From the NCBI RefSeq assembly GCF_023715895.1, contig NZ_JAMBOO010000007.1, positions 62,001 through 126,000 of the forward strand: 64,000 nucleotides of DNA, read 5' to 3'. Shown piece after piece: positions 9,263 to 19,537 of the stretch. Numbering within the stretch: position 1 is the first letter of the stretch; every line of letters starts with the position of its first letter. The notes under the pieces were generated by a model that did not search any database, had not been told where the DNA came from, and worked only from the letters and a program-made list of their open reading frames with translations. The stretch comes from Domibacillus indicus (lineage in GTDB: Bacteria > Bacillota > Bacilli > Bacillales > Domibacillaceae). The translations under genes were made by a program, and so were the position numbers.

Positions 9263-9356
9263 TCTTCTTCACTTTCCAATCTCCGTCATCTCTGACAAAA
9301 TGCCGTGCTTTTCTAGCGCGGGTCAGGCTTTGAAGGCTTCTTATAGGGTAAAACAT
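9252..9356 (-). CDS. Possible 34-residue peptide overlapping hutP start
   Basis: ATG to TAA frame of 34 residues, starting MFYPIRSLQSLTRARKARHF. It is Arg/Lys-rich and its stop TAA overlaps the first codons of hutP. The ribosome site is weak (AAAAAG). It could be a leader peptide coupled to hutP, the remnant of a longer gene (the end DDGDWKVKKN looks protein-like), or chance. No family was recognised. Confidence 0.3.
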   Translation of the reverse strand: MFYPIRSLQSLTRARKARHFVRDDGDWKVKKNVL

Positions 9357-9450
9357 ATTACTTTTTGAGATAAAGCTTACACGAGCCTCGAGCCAATTGA
9401 GAACTCTATTTTATTCGACCATTTTTAATGAGCTTGATTATCCGGTCTTC

Positions 9451-10431
9451 TTAAAAACCATTATTCTTTTTTTGGCTGACAAGGCCGCTTACAAATTGGA
9501 GCCATGCATAAACACCGGTTTTTACCGTCTGCTCCACAGGTGAATCTTTAGATGGGTCCAGACACACAAAGTCAATATGAGACACTTTGGGATTCCTGCC
9601 CACTTCCAGCAGCACGTCAAACAACTCCTCGGGTTTCATTCCGCCTGGTGTAGACGCTGGAACACCCGGTGCGTTTGAAATGTCGAGCACATCCATATCA
9701 ACTGTTACATAAAGGCGGTCTGTTCTTTCTGCTAAATACATAAGGGACTCTTGAACAGTTTGGATCATACCTTTTTTGCGTGCGCTGCTTAATGAAACCA
9801 TTTGTATACCCTGTTTTTTCGCATAGTCAATGAGCGGCTTCGCATTAAAATAGCCATGCAGCCCAATGTTGACAACATGTTCGCCTTTCACAGTTTCCCC
9901 ATCAATGAGCTGGCGGATCGGCGTACCATTCGCCGGGCCAAGCTCTTTGGGATCCCGGACATCTAAATGCGTATCAAATTGCAAAACCCCTATTATATCT
10001 TCTGGATAAGCTTCTTTAATTCCTCTTACGGCACAGGCCGTTGTTGAGTGGTCACCGCCAATCATGCAGGTAGGCACGTGCGGGAAAGCTTCAGCTAAAT
10101 ATTTTGTTGAAGCTTGAATACGGTCATGTGACAGGACAATATCCGTTGTATGCATCATTACGTCCCCTGCATCTGCAACACGGTAAGGAGATAAATCAAG
10201 ATCTTCATCCAAGTTATACGCTGCAAAACTCTTCCACATGCGGCGAAATTCCTCCGGATACAAGGAAGCACCGGATACACTGATTGATGAGCGTGAGATT
10301 GGCGCACCGTATATAATAAGGTCAGGCTGTTGTATGTCCTCCAGCGGTTTTACCCACTGATGTACAAAATGCTCTTCACCACTGTCTGCCTTCCATGACC
10401 AGACTGGTTTTTGAAGCCATGAGCCGCTCAT
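9451..10431 (-). CDS. hutG: Formimidoylglutamase
   Basis: 326 residues, ureohydrolase (arginase) superfamily. It hydrolyses N-formimidoyl-L-glutamate to glutamate and formamide, the last step of the pathway. Manganese ligands are visible in GGDHS, DTHLD and DMDVLD, and PGVPASTPGG is the usual family motif. The start ATG at 10431 overlaps the hutI stop (ATGA), so the longer frame upstream is not used. It is third in the hutU-hutI-hutG unit. Confidence 0.95.
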   Translation of the reverse strand: MSGSWLQKPVWSWKADSGEEHFVHQWVKPLEDIQQPDLIIYGAPISRSSISVSGASLYPEEFRRMWKSFAAYNLDEDLDLSPYRVADAGDVMMHTTDIVLSHDRIQASTKYLAEAFPHVPTCMIGGDHSTTACAVRGIKEAYPEDIIGVLQFDTHLDVRDPKELGPANGTPIRQLIDGETVKGEHVVNIGLHGYFNAKPLIDYAKKQGIQMVSLSSARKKGMIQTVQESLMYLAERTDRLYVTVDMDVLDISNAPGVPASTPGGMKPEELFDVLLEVGRNPKVSHIDFVCLDPSKDSPVEQTVKTGVYAWLQFVSGLVSQKKNNGF

Positions 10432-11684
10432 AAGCCGCCCGCCACTTGAACACCATTTTTCCAAACCGACCGGACATGGTTCACGCCGAACAAATACTGC
10501 AGCTCTTGATAGCTCTTCACATTCCACAATACAAAATCAGCCTGCTTGCCTTTTTCAATGGAACCAATCATATCTTCACGGCGAATGGCACAAGCCGCAT
10601 TGTATGTTGCCGCAGTCAGCGCTTCAGCTGGTGTTAATCTCATAGAAATACAGGCCAGGTTCATGACAAGCGGCATAGATGTAGTCGGCGAAGACCCAGG
10701 ATTACAGTCGGTTGAAATAGCTACCGCTACACCACGGTCAATCATTTTCCGTCCTTGAGCCGCTTCTTCACGCAAATACAAAGCTGTAGCCGGAAGCAGG
10801 CAGGCGATCGTGCCAGCTTTCGCCATTGCCTCAATGCCTTCATCCGACGCTTTTAAAAGATGCTCTGCTGAGATCGCACCCACTTCGGCTGCCAGCTCTG
10901 CACCTCCATAAGATACAATTTCATCCGCATGAATTTTTGGCACAAGCCCGTACGTTTTCCCTGCTTCCAGAATGCGCCTGGACTGTTCGGGAGTAAAAAC
11001 ATCTTTTTCACAGAAAACATCATTAAACTCGGCTAATTTTTCTTTTGCAACTGCCGGCAGCATCTCTTCGATAATCAAGTCAACAAATTCATCTTCCCTT
11101 CCTTTAAACTCTGGAGGGACTGCATGGGCTCCCATAAAAGTCGAAACAATGTCGATGGGATGCCGCTTCTGCAAAGATTTCATTACCTGCAGCTGCTTGC
11201 GCTCTGTTTCCCAGTTCATGCCGTATCCGCTTTTGCCCTCAATAGTGGTTACGCCGTGCGCTAAAAACGAATCCAGGCGTCTCCACGTTTGGCTGATCAG
11301 CTCTTCTTCCTCTGCTTCTCTGGTCATTCTTGCCGTTGCATGAATACCGCCGCCTGCATTCATAATATCCATATACGAGGCACCTTCAAGACGCATCTCA
11401 AATTCTTTTTCTCTTGTACCTCCATACACAACGTGGGTGTGCGGATCAACAAGGCCAGGTGTGACAAGGCAGTAAGCAGCGTCAATAATCTCGGCTTCTT
11501 TCTGTCCATAAATCTTCTCTAGTTCAGCTGTTGTCCCAACTGCTTGAATGATGCCATCTTCAATCCAGACACTGCCATCTTCAATAAAGCCAATATCAGA
11601 CATCGCTGCTTTCGTACGCGGCCCTTTTTGATTGGAATAAAGCGTCGCGAGTGCGGCGTGTTTAATCCATCTATATTTCGTCAT
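10428..11684 (-). CDS. hutI: Imidazolonepropionase
   Basis: 418 residues, amidohydrolase superfamily. It opens imidazolone-5-propionate to formimidoylglutamate. The metal motif [14 protein letters not shown], the later KIHADEI, and the [11 protein letters not shown] region with the catalytic Asp are all present. It overlaps hutU by four bases upstream and hutG by four downstream, so the three are one translationally coupled unit. Confidence 0.97.
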   Translation of the reverse strand: MTKYRWIKHAALATLYSNQKGPRTKAAMSDIGFIEDGSVWIEDGIIQAVGTTAELEKIYGQKEAEIIDAAYCLVTPGLVDPHTHVVYGGTREKEFEMRLEGASYMDIMNAGGGIHATARMTREAEEEELISQTWRRLDSFLAHGVTTIEGKSGYGMNWETERKQLQVMKSLQKRHPIDIVSTFMGAHAVPPEFKGREDEFVDLIIEEMLPAVAKEKLAEFNDVFCEKDVFTPEQSRRILEAGKTYGLVPKIHADEIVSYGGAELAAEVGAISAEHLLKASDEGIEAMAKAGTIACLLPATALYLREEAAQGRKMIDRGVAVAISTDCNPGSSPTTSMPLVMNLACISMRLTPAEALTAATYNAACAIRREDMIGSIEKGKQADFVLWNVKSYQELQYLFGVNHVRSVWKNGVQVAGGL

Positions 11685-13360
11685 GAGGAAGATGCTCCTT
11701 TGTCCAGCATCGGCATGTGGATGCCTTTTTCCCGGGCTGTTTTTTGAGCCAGTTCATATCCCGCGTCCGCATGGCGGACCACACCCATGCCAGGATCGGT
11801 TGTCAGCACTCGCTCGATGCGCTTGGCTGCTTCTTCTGTTCCATCTGCGACAATGACGACACCCGCATGAAGAGAATATCCCATCCCGACGCCTCCGCCG
11901 TGATGAACGGATACCCATGTAGCGCCGCCTACGGCATTAATCATGGCGTTTAAAATCGGCCAGTCGGATACCGCATCAGATCCGTCTTTCATCGCTTCTG
12001 TTTCACGGTTTGGTGAAGCAACAGAACCGGAGTCAAGATGATCACGGCCAATCACAATCGGTGCTTTTAATTCACCGCTTGCCACCATATCATTTAAAAT
12101 TTTGCCAAAGCGGGCTCGTTCTCCGTAACCGAGCCAGCAGATGCGCGATGGAAGCCCCTGGAATTGAATTTTCTTCTGCGCCATGCGTATCCAGTTGCAT
12201 AAGTGCTCATTATCCGCAAACTCCCGCAAAATGGCTTCGTCTGTTTTATAAATATCTTCTGGATCGCCAGACAAGGCCACCCAGCGAAACGGCCCTTTTC
12301 CTTCACAGAACTGTGGCCGGATATAAGCCGGTACGAAACCCGGGAAATCAAAAGCGTTTTCTACCCCTTCGTCTTTAGCGACCTGGCGAATGTTATTGCC
12401 ATAATCAAACGTAACGGCCCCTTTTTCCATCATTTCAAGCATCGCTTTAACATGTACAGCCATTGAAGCCTTTGAGAGCTTCACATATTCTCCAGGATCA
12501 GCCTGACGAAGCTTTGCTGCTTCATGAAGGGTCATCCCTGCCGGTGTATACCCGTTTAGTGGATCATGAGCAGATGTCTGATCCGTTAATACATCCGGTA
12601 TAAAGCCGCGCTTTATCATGGCTGGCAGCACTTCCGCTGCATTGCCAATCAAGCCGATTGAAAGGGCCCTGCCTTCTTTTTTCGCTTCTTCTGCCTGCTG
12701 GATTGCCTTATCAAGCGAATGGGTTTTCACATCTGTATATCTCGTTTCGATGCGGCGGTCAATTCGGGTTTCATCTGTGTCAATGCCGATACAGACACCG
12801 CCATTCATTGTAACAGCAAGCGGCTGTGCGCCGCCCATACCGCCAAGACCGGCTGTGACGGTAATGGTCCCTTTTAATGAGCCGTTAAAATGCTGCTTGG
12901 CCAGTTCTGCAAATGTTTCATATGTCCCCTGGACAATGCCTTGGGACCCAATGTAAATCCAGCTTCCTGCTGTCATCTGGCCGTACATCATCAATCCTTT
13001 TTTATCAAGCTCGTGGAAAGTATCCCAATTGGCATAAGCCGGTACGATATTAGAGTTGGCGAGAAGCACTCGTGGGGCATCCGGGTGTGTTTTAAACACA
13101 GCGACCGGCTTTCCTGACTGGACGAGAAGGGTTTCATCATTTTCAAGATTCTTGATCGTCTTTACAATCGCGTCGAATGATTCCCAATTGCGTGCTGCTT
13201 TTCCAATGCCGCCGTAGACTACCAGTTGATCTGGATGCTCAGCCACATCCGGATCTAAATTGTTCATCAGCATGCGCAGTACGGCCTCCTGCTGCCACCC
13301 TTTCGTGTGAAGCGCTGTTCCTCTATACTGAATGACCTTTCTTCCTGGTACCGTTTTCAT
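11681..13360 (-). CDS. hutU: Urocanate hydratase
   Basis: 559 residues, full length. It hydrates urocanate to imidazolonepropionate with tightly bound NAD. The NAD site [12 protein letters not shown], the substrate-region NNIRQVA and the C-terminal [15 protein letters not shown] are characteristic. It is first gene of the hutUIG unit; the region between it and the AraC-type regulator upstream (13361-13513) should hold its promoter, but no clear sigma-A pair was found there, as would fit an activator-dependent promoter. Confidence 0.97.
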   Translation of the reverse strand: MKTVPGRKVIQYRGTALHTKGWQQEAVLRMLMNNLDPDVAEHPDQLVVYGGIGKAARNWESFDAIVKTIKNLENDETLLVQSGKPVAVFKTHPDAPRVLLANSNIVPAYANWDTFHELDKKGLMMYGQMTAGSWIYIGSQGIVQGTYETFAELAKQHFNGSLKGTITVTAGLGGMGGAQPLAVTMNGGVCIGIDTDETRIDRRIETRYTDVKTHSLDKAIQQAEEAKKEGRALSIGLIGNAAEVLPAMIKRGFIPDVLTDQTSAHDPLNGYTPAGMTLHEAAKLRQADPGEYVKLSKASMAVHVKAMLEMMEKGAVTFDYGNNIRQVAKDEGVENAFDFPGFVPAYIRPQFCEGKGPFRWVALSGDPEDIYKTDEAILREFADNEHLCNWIRMAQKKIQFQGLPSRICWLGYGERARFGKILNDMVASGELKAPIVIGRDHLDSGSVASPNRETEAMKDGSDAVSDWPILNAMINAVGGATWVSVHHGGGVGMGYSLHAGVVIVADGTEEAAKRIERVLTTDPGMGVVRHADAGYELAQKTAREKGIHMPMLDKGASSS

Positions 13361-13513
13361 ATGGACATTTCCTCCCTTGCTTTCTTTTATACATTGATGA
13401 TAGCACGGAGAATATTCCTTTCCGGTTATGTAATAATGATTATTTTATTATTGATTTCACCAAATTAAACTTTTTCCCTTTTTGTTATGAATTATCTCAT
13501 AAACTTTAGCAGG

Positions 13514-14968
13514 CTAGAAGCCGGAGCGATAGTCTCGAGGAGTCCGGTGTTCGTATTGCTTAAATTTCGCATTAAACTGGGTCTGATGAGTGTATCCGGT
13601 TAAACGGGCAATTTCCTGAAACGGCAAATCCGTTTCTTTCAGCAGCCGCTTCGCTTCATCAAGCCGTACGCGGTGTAAGGTATCGCGGAATGTTCGTCCG
13701 GATTCAGCCGCAAACCGGCGGCTTAACGTACTTTTATTTAAACGAAGTGCTTCTGCGCAGTCAGCCAGGTTCCATTGACTGTTCCAGTAGTTCCCTTCAA
13801 TTAAGCTGCGGGTTTTATCAACGAGCGACTGTGGAGTATCTTGAGAAGCCAATTGACCGCCTGATGCAAGCAGATTGCGAATAAATACTTGAAGCGCTTG
13901 AACAATTTTATACATAACCGGCTGCCTGATTATTTGATTGAATACATTATGATATTCATATTCTAAGTCGTTTCCTTCAATGTCATGTGATTTCATATAA
14001 CGCCTCACCTGGGCCAGTACGCTCGTTAACGCAATCCGGACCATCTCTGGATCTGGATACGGAGGCTCCATTTTTAAATAATGCTGTTCCAGCCACTGCT
14101 GGATTTCTTTCATATTACGGGTTTCCAGCATTTCCACCCATTCCCGCTGCTCGAGCGGCGTTAAAAAAGGGTCCATTTCCTGCACCCCATCCTCTTCACC
14201 CCCCTGCAAAATAACGTCATATCCTTCAAAAAATACACGCTCGGCCTGTCTTCGCAGTATTTGATAGGTTGATTTAAACGTGGCACCGCTTTTACCTTCT
14301 TGTATCACAATGGCAATTGGCTGACTGAGCCGCTTCTTATAAAAACGAAGGAAAGCTTGATAATCCTCTAAATCAGCACGATTTACACTTTCTTGAATGG
14401 CTAAAACCATGTCTGTCAGCACGAATACATAGACTTCTTCTGCAAAAGGATACGTCAGCAATTCTTTATAAAGGTCTGACAGTACGGTCTCATCTGGTGT
14501 TAAAAAAGCCGCCATCCTGTACGGATCTCCGCTCAGCCTTTGACTGGAGATAAATAAGTCCGCATACTGGATAAACGATTGTTTCGATGAGTGAGAAACA
14601 GGTTGATTGCGCTTTTCAAAACGAGCCTGCTGAAGATGGCGGATCACCTCCATAGGCGCAAAAGGACGAAACAAAACATCTTCCGCTCGAAACCTAAGTG
14701 CTTTATAAGCTGTTTGAAAAATACGTTCTGAAGATAGGCCAAGCCAGCGGGCATTGTACCTTTTTAGCAGTTTACCCACGTCCTCATGCTGCCACTGGTC
14801 CATATCCACAATCGCCATCAAGGGCCTTTCCCGCTCAAATGCTGCATCAAGTTCGGACACACTATGTAATAAAGTTAAGTCCAGCGTCTGCAAATGGGAT
14901 TTAATCATCCACTCAATTCCTTGTGCTTCAAGTTCGTCTTTTGCCAGTACATATACCTTCATTCTCAC
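13514..14968 (-). CDS. AraC-type regulator with response-regulator-like N-terminus, likely hut activator
   Basis: 484 residues. The N-terminal about 120 residues resemble a receiver fold with an acidic Asp near the end of a strand (MAIVDMDQW). A long middle region is not recognised, and the last 100 residues carry two helix-turn-helix motifs (WNLADCAEALRLNKSTLSRRF and PFQEIARLTGYTHQTQFNAKF) ending RTPRDYRSGF. No kinase gene is adjacent. It is directly upstream of hutU on the same strand, so it probably activates hutUIG (inference); the classical Bacillus hut operon has no such gene. Confidence 0.8.
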   Translation of the reverse strand: MRMKVYVLAKDELEAQGIEWMIKSHLQTLDLTLLHSVSELDAAFERERPLMAIVDMDQWQHEDVGKLLKRYNARWLGLSSERIFQTAYKALRFRAEDVLFRPFAPMEVIRHLQQARFEKRNQPVSHSSKQSFIQYADLFISSQRLSGDPYRMAAFLTPDETVLSDLYKELLTYPFAEEVYVFVLTDMVLAIQESVNRADLEDYQAFLRFYKKRLSQPIAIVIQEGKSGATFKSTYQILRRQAERVFFEGYDVILQGGEEDGVQEMDPFLTPLEQREWVEMLETRNMKEIQQWLEQHYLKMEPPYPDPEMVRIALTSVLAQVRRYMKSHDIEGNDLEYEYHNVFNQIIRQPVMYKIVQALQVFIRNLLASGGQLASQDTPQSLVDKTRSLIEGNYWNSQWNLADCAEALRLNKSTLSRRFAAESGRTFRDTLHRVRLDEAKRLLKETDLPFQEIARLTGYTHQTQFNAKFKQYEHRTPRDYRSGF

Positions 14969-15100
14969 ACCCCCATTCTGTCTTTTTTATTTTAACAGTT
15001 GATTACAGATTTACTAGAATAGATAAGTCATTTACTAATCCACCCTCCAGCCAGTCTTATTGACTCAACATTCCTCCATTCTTTTAAATGGTAAAAACGT

Positions 15101-15134
15101 AAAAAGCCAAACCCTAGAAAGGATTTGGCTTTTT
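15101..15134. terminator. Bidirectional terminator
   Basis: Arms AAAAAGCCAAACCC and GGATTTGGCTTTTT with A and T runs on either side. It terminates the leftward gene at 15208-15516 and sits between it and the upstream end of the AraC-type regulator gene. Confidence 0.8.
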
Positions 15135-15207
15135 AAACACTTTTATGCTCTATATGGATGTTTAATCCGCTTTACATTCTCTTATTATCTGTATTTCCCG
15201 TGACTTT

Positions 15208-15516
15208 TCACCAGTTGCCGTATCTTCTTTGCTTCGTTTGCTTCAAACGCACCTGTCCATAAGAACGGGCGGTATAAAAACCTTTTTTAATTAAATCCAG
15301 TGTTTGAAAGAACATGAAAGACGTAATTGGCTTGATATTTCCGTCTGTTAAATTAAATAAATTGTATTCACCGTTTTCATAGGTCATACTTTTTAATTGG
15401 CCTTTTTCATCCGTAAAGCAAACAAATGCTTTAATGAGGCCTTTTTGCTTTAAGCGTATAATAAATTGAGAAGCCTTTATCGATTGATCGTTTCTTGATT
15501 GTTTATATAAAAGCAT
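15208..15516 (-). CDS. Small protein of unknown function
   Basis: 102 residues from the ATG at 15516, which follows AAAGGAGGA. The longer frame upstream has no ribosome site. The protein is basic at its C-terminus (VRLKQTKQRRYGNW) and contains a short beta-rich part (GLIKAFVCFTDEKGQLKSMTYENGEYNLF). No family was recognised. Monocistronic, with a strong terminator downstream. Confidence 0.7.
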   Translation of the reverse strand: MLLYKQSRNDQSIKASQFIIRLKQKGLIKAFVCFTDEKGQLKSMTYENGEYNLFNLTDGNIKPITSFMFFQTLDLIKKGFYTARSYGQVRLKQTKQRRYGNW

Positions 15517-15989
15517 GAAAATTCCTCCTTTAAATAGGTCCGTCTCATTTATATGCCGAGCAACCGACTTTAAATAAACTATTTTATACAAACCAGGCAT
15601 CGGTACAGATCTCACTTTTTTCTATAGGTCGTGGAGTATTGAACGTTCATGTTTATTTTGTTTTTTATTCTTTACCCACCTTCTCGTAATCTAGACCTTA
15701 AAAATCAGTGATAACAAAAAAAACACCGAAAATGAGCAAAAAAGCCTATTGATCTTGATAGCCTTAACTTTTCAAACCCCTTCTATACATCAAAATAAAC
15801 CCCCAAATCACAATCTATTTTTACATTTTTAAATTAGATCACATTAACGAAGGTCTATTTCATGCTTTCTACGCAAGGTTTTTAACTCCTCAAAAAAAAG
15901 ATACTTTCTTGCCTTATTTTTTGGTGTTAAAATCCAAATTTCGTAGTATGATGAATATCTACTACATTATGAAAGGTTGACTGCAATAA
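15517..15989. other. Intergenic region upstream of SLH gene
   Basis: 473 bp, AT-rich, holding the divergent promoters of the 15208-15516 gene and the SLH gene. TATGAT near 15947 could be a -10 element for the SLH gene, but no well-spaced -35 was found. No convincing short gene or RNA structure was seen. Confidence 0.4.
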
Positions 15990-17555
15990 TTGAAAAGATT
16001 TTTTAAAGGCATCGCTGCTCTGTTGATGCTTGTATCCCTCGCTCCTTCTGCCTCTGCTGCTACGTTTAAAGATGCCGGCACATTCAGTAAAGAAATAGAT
16101 TATTTAACTAATGCCGGAATTATCATGGGATTTCCTGACGGAACATTCCGCCCTGACCTGCCGATTAAACGTGTAGATGCAGTCCGCATGATTATGCGCG
16201 AATTAGATGAACCGCTTGGCCAATCTCCTAATCCAAATTTTAAAGACATGCCAGTTGGCTCAAAAGGCTATGATGAAGTAGCAAAAGCGGTTGAGCTTGG
16301 TATTATCTCCGGAAAACCAGGCAATATTTTTGATCCAAATGGAAACCTAACAAGAGCTGAAATGGCTACGGTCTTGGTTAGAACGTACAACTTATCGGGC
16401 ATTTATCCGAAAGGCTTTACTGATGTATCCCTTCAATACTGGGGCTACCCTTATATTTCTTCTCTGGCAGCCAATAATATTACCATCGGGTACAAAGATG
16501 GCACGTTTAAGCCTACCTTAACGATTAGCCGTGCTCACTTTGCCGCATTTATGACAAGAATTATTGAACCTTCCTTCCAGCCTGATAACCCGGAAGTAGC
16601 GGATACGTATTTAGAAGCATTATATGATGTAAATGCGATTGACTATGATATGGACCCGGCCAAACCTATTATTTATGTACTAGATGGTGCAACAAATGAA
16701 GTGGCTGCTATTAATTACGAGACTTATGAAGTCGTTTCTTCTTTAGCCCTTCCGCTGCCTGCTGAACGGATTGCTTACGCCAACAACAAAATTTACGTAA
16801 CACAGCAAAAACGTGCTCACAGTCATTACTGGTTCGACAAAGATCAAGAAGGCGCATTTGCAGTTGTGGATGCTGTTACTCTGAAGATAGAGAAATCTAT
16901 CCAAATTAATTTAGATCCGTATGATATTGAAGCAGATGACAAAGGTGTGGTTTATATTTCGTCAGGCTCCGGGCAGCACACTCGAGTGGAAAGCTTCAAC
17001 AGCCAAACAGGCGCGCTGCTTAGCTCTCAAGGTATATACGAGCAAGGACTAATTGAATTGAATCCGTCTCAAAATAAGCTCTACACTATTTCGACAGGAC
17101 TTTCTCCACGTGATTTTGGGGCATACTCGATTACAGAAGGTGTCCTTGGTCCCGAAGCAGATTCACCTTATCACGGAGAATATACACTTGGTAAGGATTT
17201 GACACTATCACCAGACGGTAAATATATTTTCAATAGCACAGGTCATATTTTCCGGGCATCAGCCGGGGCTACATCTGATATGACGTATTTCGCCAAACTG
17301 GACCGCCCATATAGCGCTATCGCTTTTGATACAGAGTATGGAGAATTGTATACGTCCAATAATCAAAAATATATCCAGGCATATGATTATCAGACCATGG
17401 ACGCCATTGGACAAATGACCACATACGGAAATGTTAAAAAGATGTTTTATGATCAAAATTCTGATACACTTCTTGCCTTTACAACTGTTTACCTTGGAAA
17501 ATCAACCGTTCCGTTTACAGGACTTGAAGTTGTTTATTTTGATACAGAAGAATAA
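15990..17555 (+). CDS. SLH-domain surface protein with beta-propeller-like region
   Basis: 521 residues. Signal peptide MKRFFKGIAALLMLVSLAPS with an ASA/A cleavage site. Three S-layer homology domains follow at about 25-190 (motifs GFPDGTFRP, ISGKPGNIFDPNGNLTRAEM, GYKDGTFKP), which bind pyruvylated cell-wall polymer. The remaining part has repeated blades such as PIIYVLDGATNEVAAI and LSPDGKYIFN, like YVTN/YncE beta-propellers. The start is TTG, with GAAAGG rather far upstream. Monocistronic with its own terminator. Ligand unknown. Confidence 0.85.
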   Translation: MKRFFKGIAALLMLVSLAPSASAATFKDAGTFSKEIDYLTNAGIIMGFPDGTFRPDLPIKRVDAVRMIMRELDEPLGQSPNPNFKDMPVGSKGYDEVAKAVELGIISGKPGNIFDPNGNLTRAEMATVLVRTYNLSGIYPKGFTDVSLQYWGYPYISSLAANNITIGYKDGTFKPTLTISRAHFAAFMTRIIEPSFQPDNPEVADTYLEALYDVNAIDYDMDPAKPIIYVLDGATNEVAAINYETYEVVSSLALPLPAERIAYANNKIYVTQQKRAHSHYWFDKDQEGAFAVVDAVTLKIEKSIQINLDPYDIEADDKGVVYISSGSGQHTRVESFNSQTGALLSSQGIYEQGLIELNPSQNKLYTISTGLSPRDFGAYSITEGVLGPEADSPYHGEYTLGKDLTLSPDGKYIFNSTGHIFRASAGATSDMTYFAKLDRPYSAIAFDTEYGELYTSNNQKYIQAYDYQTMDAIGQMTTYGNVKKMFYDQNSDTLLAFTTVYLGKSTVPFTGLEVVYFDTEE

Positions 17556-17569
17556 AAGTATTACCAAAA

Positions 17570-17605
17570 ACACCCCAGCTGCCTACGACGCCAGCTGGGT
17601 GTTTT
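17570..17605 (+). terminator. Terminator of SLH gene
   Basis: Perfect stem ACACCCAGCTG with CAGCTGGGTGT across a short loop, followed by TTTTT. Confidence 0.85.
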
Positions 17606-17825
17606 TATCTTTCTCCTTTTTATGTAAAGTCCGACAGTCAAAATTTTTTTATTCGTGATACCAGCATGGAGTGTTTTTTAAGTTGACAGCCTCTTATTAA
17701 ATTTGAGGCATACATTTAGAGTCTTTGCATAATTATTCTTATTTTCACTATCACTATAGGACATAACTGGCTAAACTGTACTGAAGTTTGCTGTAACTTC
17801 CTCAAACAAAAGAGGAGTGACATTT

Positions 17826-18008
17826 TTGAAATTATTAGAACATATCGTTGACCGGTCTCTCCACCGGCTTGTTGACGAAGAGAAAAATCTAATAAGTCTG
17901 CCTTTTGATAAAAGTGGCACAATCCTTGATCAAAATAAACCTCAGGAAACGTGGGTAGACTTGGTGTCTGTCGACATGACTCACTGGAGAGCCACTGCTA
18001 AAGATTAA
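17826..18008 (+). CDS. Small acidic protein of unknown function
   Basis: 60 residues from TTG at 17826, preceded by AGAGGAG at eight bases; a GTG at 17817 is less likely because it touches the ribosome site. Amphipathic N-terminus (LLEHIVDRSLHRLVDEE), no membrane segment and no recognised family. It is followed at once by a terminator, so it is a single-gene unit. Confidence 0.6.
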   Translation: MKLLEHIVDRSLHRLVDEEKNLISLPFDKSGTILDQNKPQETWVDLVSVDMTHWRATAKD

Positions 18009-18020
18009 AACAACAAAAAA

Positions 18021-18046
18021 AGGCTGACAGCTTTGTCAGTCTTTTT
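18021..18046 (+). terminator. Terminator
   Basis: Stem GGCTGACA/TGTCAGTC followed by TTTTT, just after the small gene ending at 18008. Confidence 0.8.
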
Positions 18047-18134
18047 CCTTCTTTCTTTCAAGTGCTACACTTTTTTCAGCCAGGAACTATTTTTAAAAAA
18101 GGGTCATCCATTTACGAATACAGAAGAGAAGCAG

Positions 18135-18857
18135 TCACAGCATTTTTTCTAAAAATTCCTGGGCGCGTTTACTTTTAGGGGAAGAAAAGAACTCACGAGG
18201 ATGGGCATCTTCCACAAGAGTGCCTCCATCTAAAAACAGGATGCGGTCTGCCACTTCTCGGGCAAATCCCATTTCATGTGTCACAATGGCCATAGTCATG
18301 CCTGTTGTAGCTAGGGATTTTACTACTTCCAGCACTTCTTTGACCATTTCCGGGTCCAGTGCTGAAGTCGGTTCATCAAACAGCATAATGTCAGGGCTCA
18401 TAGCAAGGGCTCTTGCAATGGCGACACGCTGCTTCTGTCCCCCCGACAAACGGATGGGATACTCATTTTCTTTCTGGGCCAGGCCCACTTTCTTTAAAAG
18501 CTCTCTTCCTTTTGCTGCTGCTTCTGCTTGTCCTATTCCTTTCACTTTTACAGGCGCATACGTTAAATTTTCCAATACCGTTTTATGGGGAAACAAATTA
18601 AAATGCTGAAATACCATCCCTACATTTTGCCGGATTTTTCGAATATCCGCTTTCGGTTTTGTAATTTCGGTGTTTCCAATAAAAATCTGTCCGCTGGTCG
18701 GGACTTCTAACAAATTAAGGCATCTTAGAAAAGTAGATTTTCCAGAACCGGACGGGCCGATAATAGCGACCACTTCTCCTTCCTTAATATCAGTGGATAT
18801 CCCCTTTAACACTTCGTTTGTGCCAAACCTCTTATGAAGATCTTTTATCTTAATCAC
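18135..18857 (-). CDS. Polar amino acid-type ABC transporter ATPase
   Basis: 240 residues, GlnQ/ArtM type. Walker [11 protein letters not shown]-loop, signature [15 protein letters not shown], Walker [15 protein letters not shown] and the switch VTHEMGFA are all intact. The start is GTG inside the end of the permease gene (8-base overlap). Together with the permease and binding protein it makes a complete importer. A 14-bp operator shared with the fructosamine genes lies upstream of the binding protein, so this importer probably carries a glycated amino acid rather than glutamine. Confidence 0.93.
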   Translation of the reverse strand: MIKIKDLHKRFGTNEVLKGISTDIKEGEVVAIIGPSGSGKSTFLRCLNLLEVPTSGQIFIGNTEITKPKADIRKIRQNVGMVFQHFNLFPHKTVLENLTYAPVKVKGIGQAEAAAKGRELLKKVGLAQKENEYPIRLSGGQKQRVAIARALAMSPDIMLFDEPTSALDPEMVKEVLEVVKSLATTGMTMAIVTHEMGFAREVADRILFLDGGTLVEDAHPREFFSSPKSKRAQEFLEKML

Positions 18858-19509
18858 TTCTCCGCATCCTCCTTTCTACGAGTTTCCCTAAGAACGTTAA
18901 TCCAATAATAATGATATAGTAAATTAAACCGGCTATAATTAGAGGCTCAAAAAAGCGGTAGGTCTGCCCTCCAATGATATACGCCCGGCGCATCACATCC
19001 AGCGCCCCGATCACGGTAACAATCGCTGATTCTTTCGTGAGGGTAATAAATTCATTCATTAAAGCCGGCAAAATATTTTTCATAGCCTGTGGAAGAATGA
19101 TATCTTTCATTGTCAGCTTGTAAGGAATGCCTAGCGCAAGAGCAGCCTCCCGCTGTCCTTTATCAACGGCTAAAATTCCCGCACGGATGACTTCAGAAAT
19201 ATAGGCACCCGAATTTAATCCAAATGCTAAAACGGCAGCCCAGTATGCATCAATATCAAACCCAATAAATTGCGGAAGCCCGTAATAAAAAATCATAAGC
19301 TGCAGTACTAACGGGGTCCCCCGGAAAACAGATGTATACACATCCGCAAATCCAGAAAGCACTTTATTATGGCTAATTTTAAAAAGCGACAAGATCACAC
19401 CAATGATAAAACCAAAGAGGGCTGATGTTAATACGATTTTGATGGTAACCCCAAGCCCCTGTAAAATGTAGGGGATTGAGGGTATGACTTGGGTAAAGTC
19501 TAAATTCAT
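18850..19509 (-). CDS. Polar amino acid-type ABC transporter permease
   Basis: 219 residues, HisMQ family with about five membrane helices. The coupling-loop motif [22 protein letters not shown] is clear. The start at 19509 has AAAGGA at nine bases; a further ATG three codons upstream lies on top of the ribosome site. It lies between the binding protein and ATPase genes in one operon. One permease gene suffices for a homodimeric channel. Confidence 0.92.
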   Translation of the reverse strand: MNLDFTQVIPSIPYILQGLGVTIKIVLTSALFGFIIGVILSLFKISHNKVLSGFADVYTSVFRGTPLVLQLMIFYYGLPQFIGFDIDAYWAAVLAFGLNSGAYISEVIRAGILAVDKGQREAALALGIPYKLTMKDIILPQAMKNILPALMNEFITLTKESAIVTVIGALDVMRRAYIIGGQTYRFFEPLIIAGLIYYIIIIGLTFLGKLVERRMRRSD

Positions 19510-19537
19510 ACCCCTCATTCCTTTCGGCCAAAATCTT

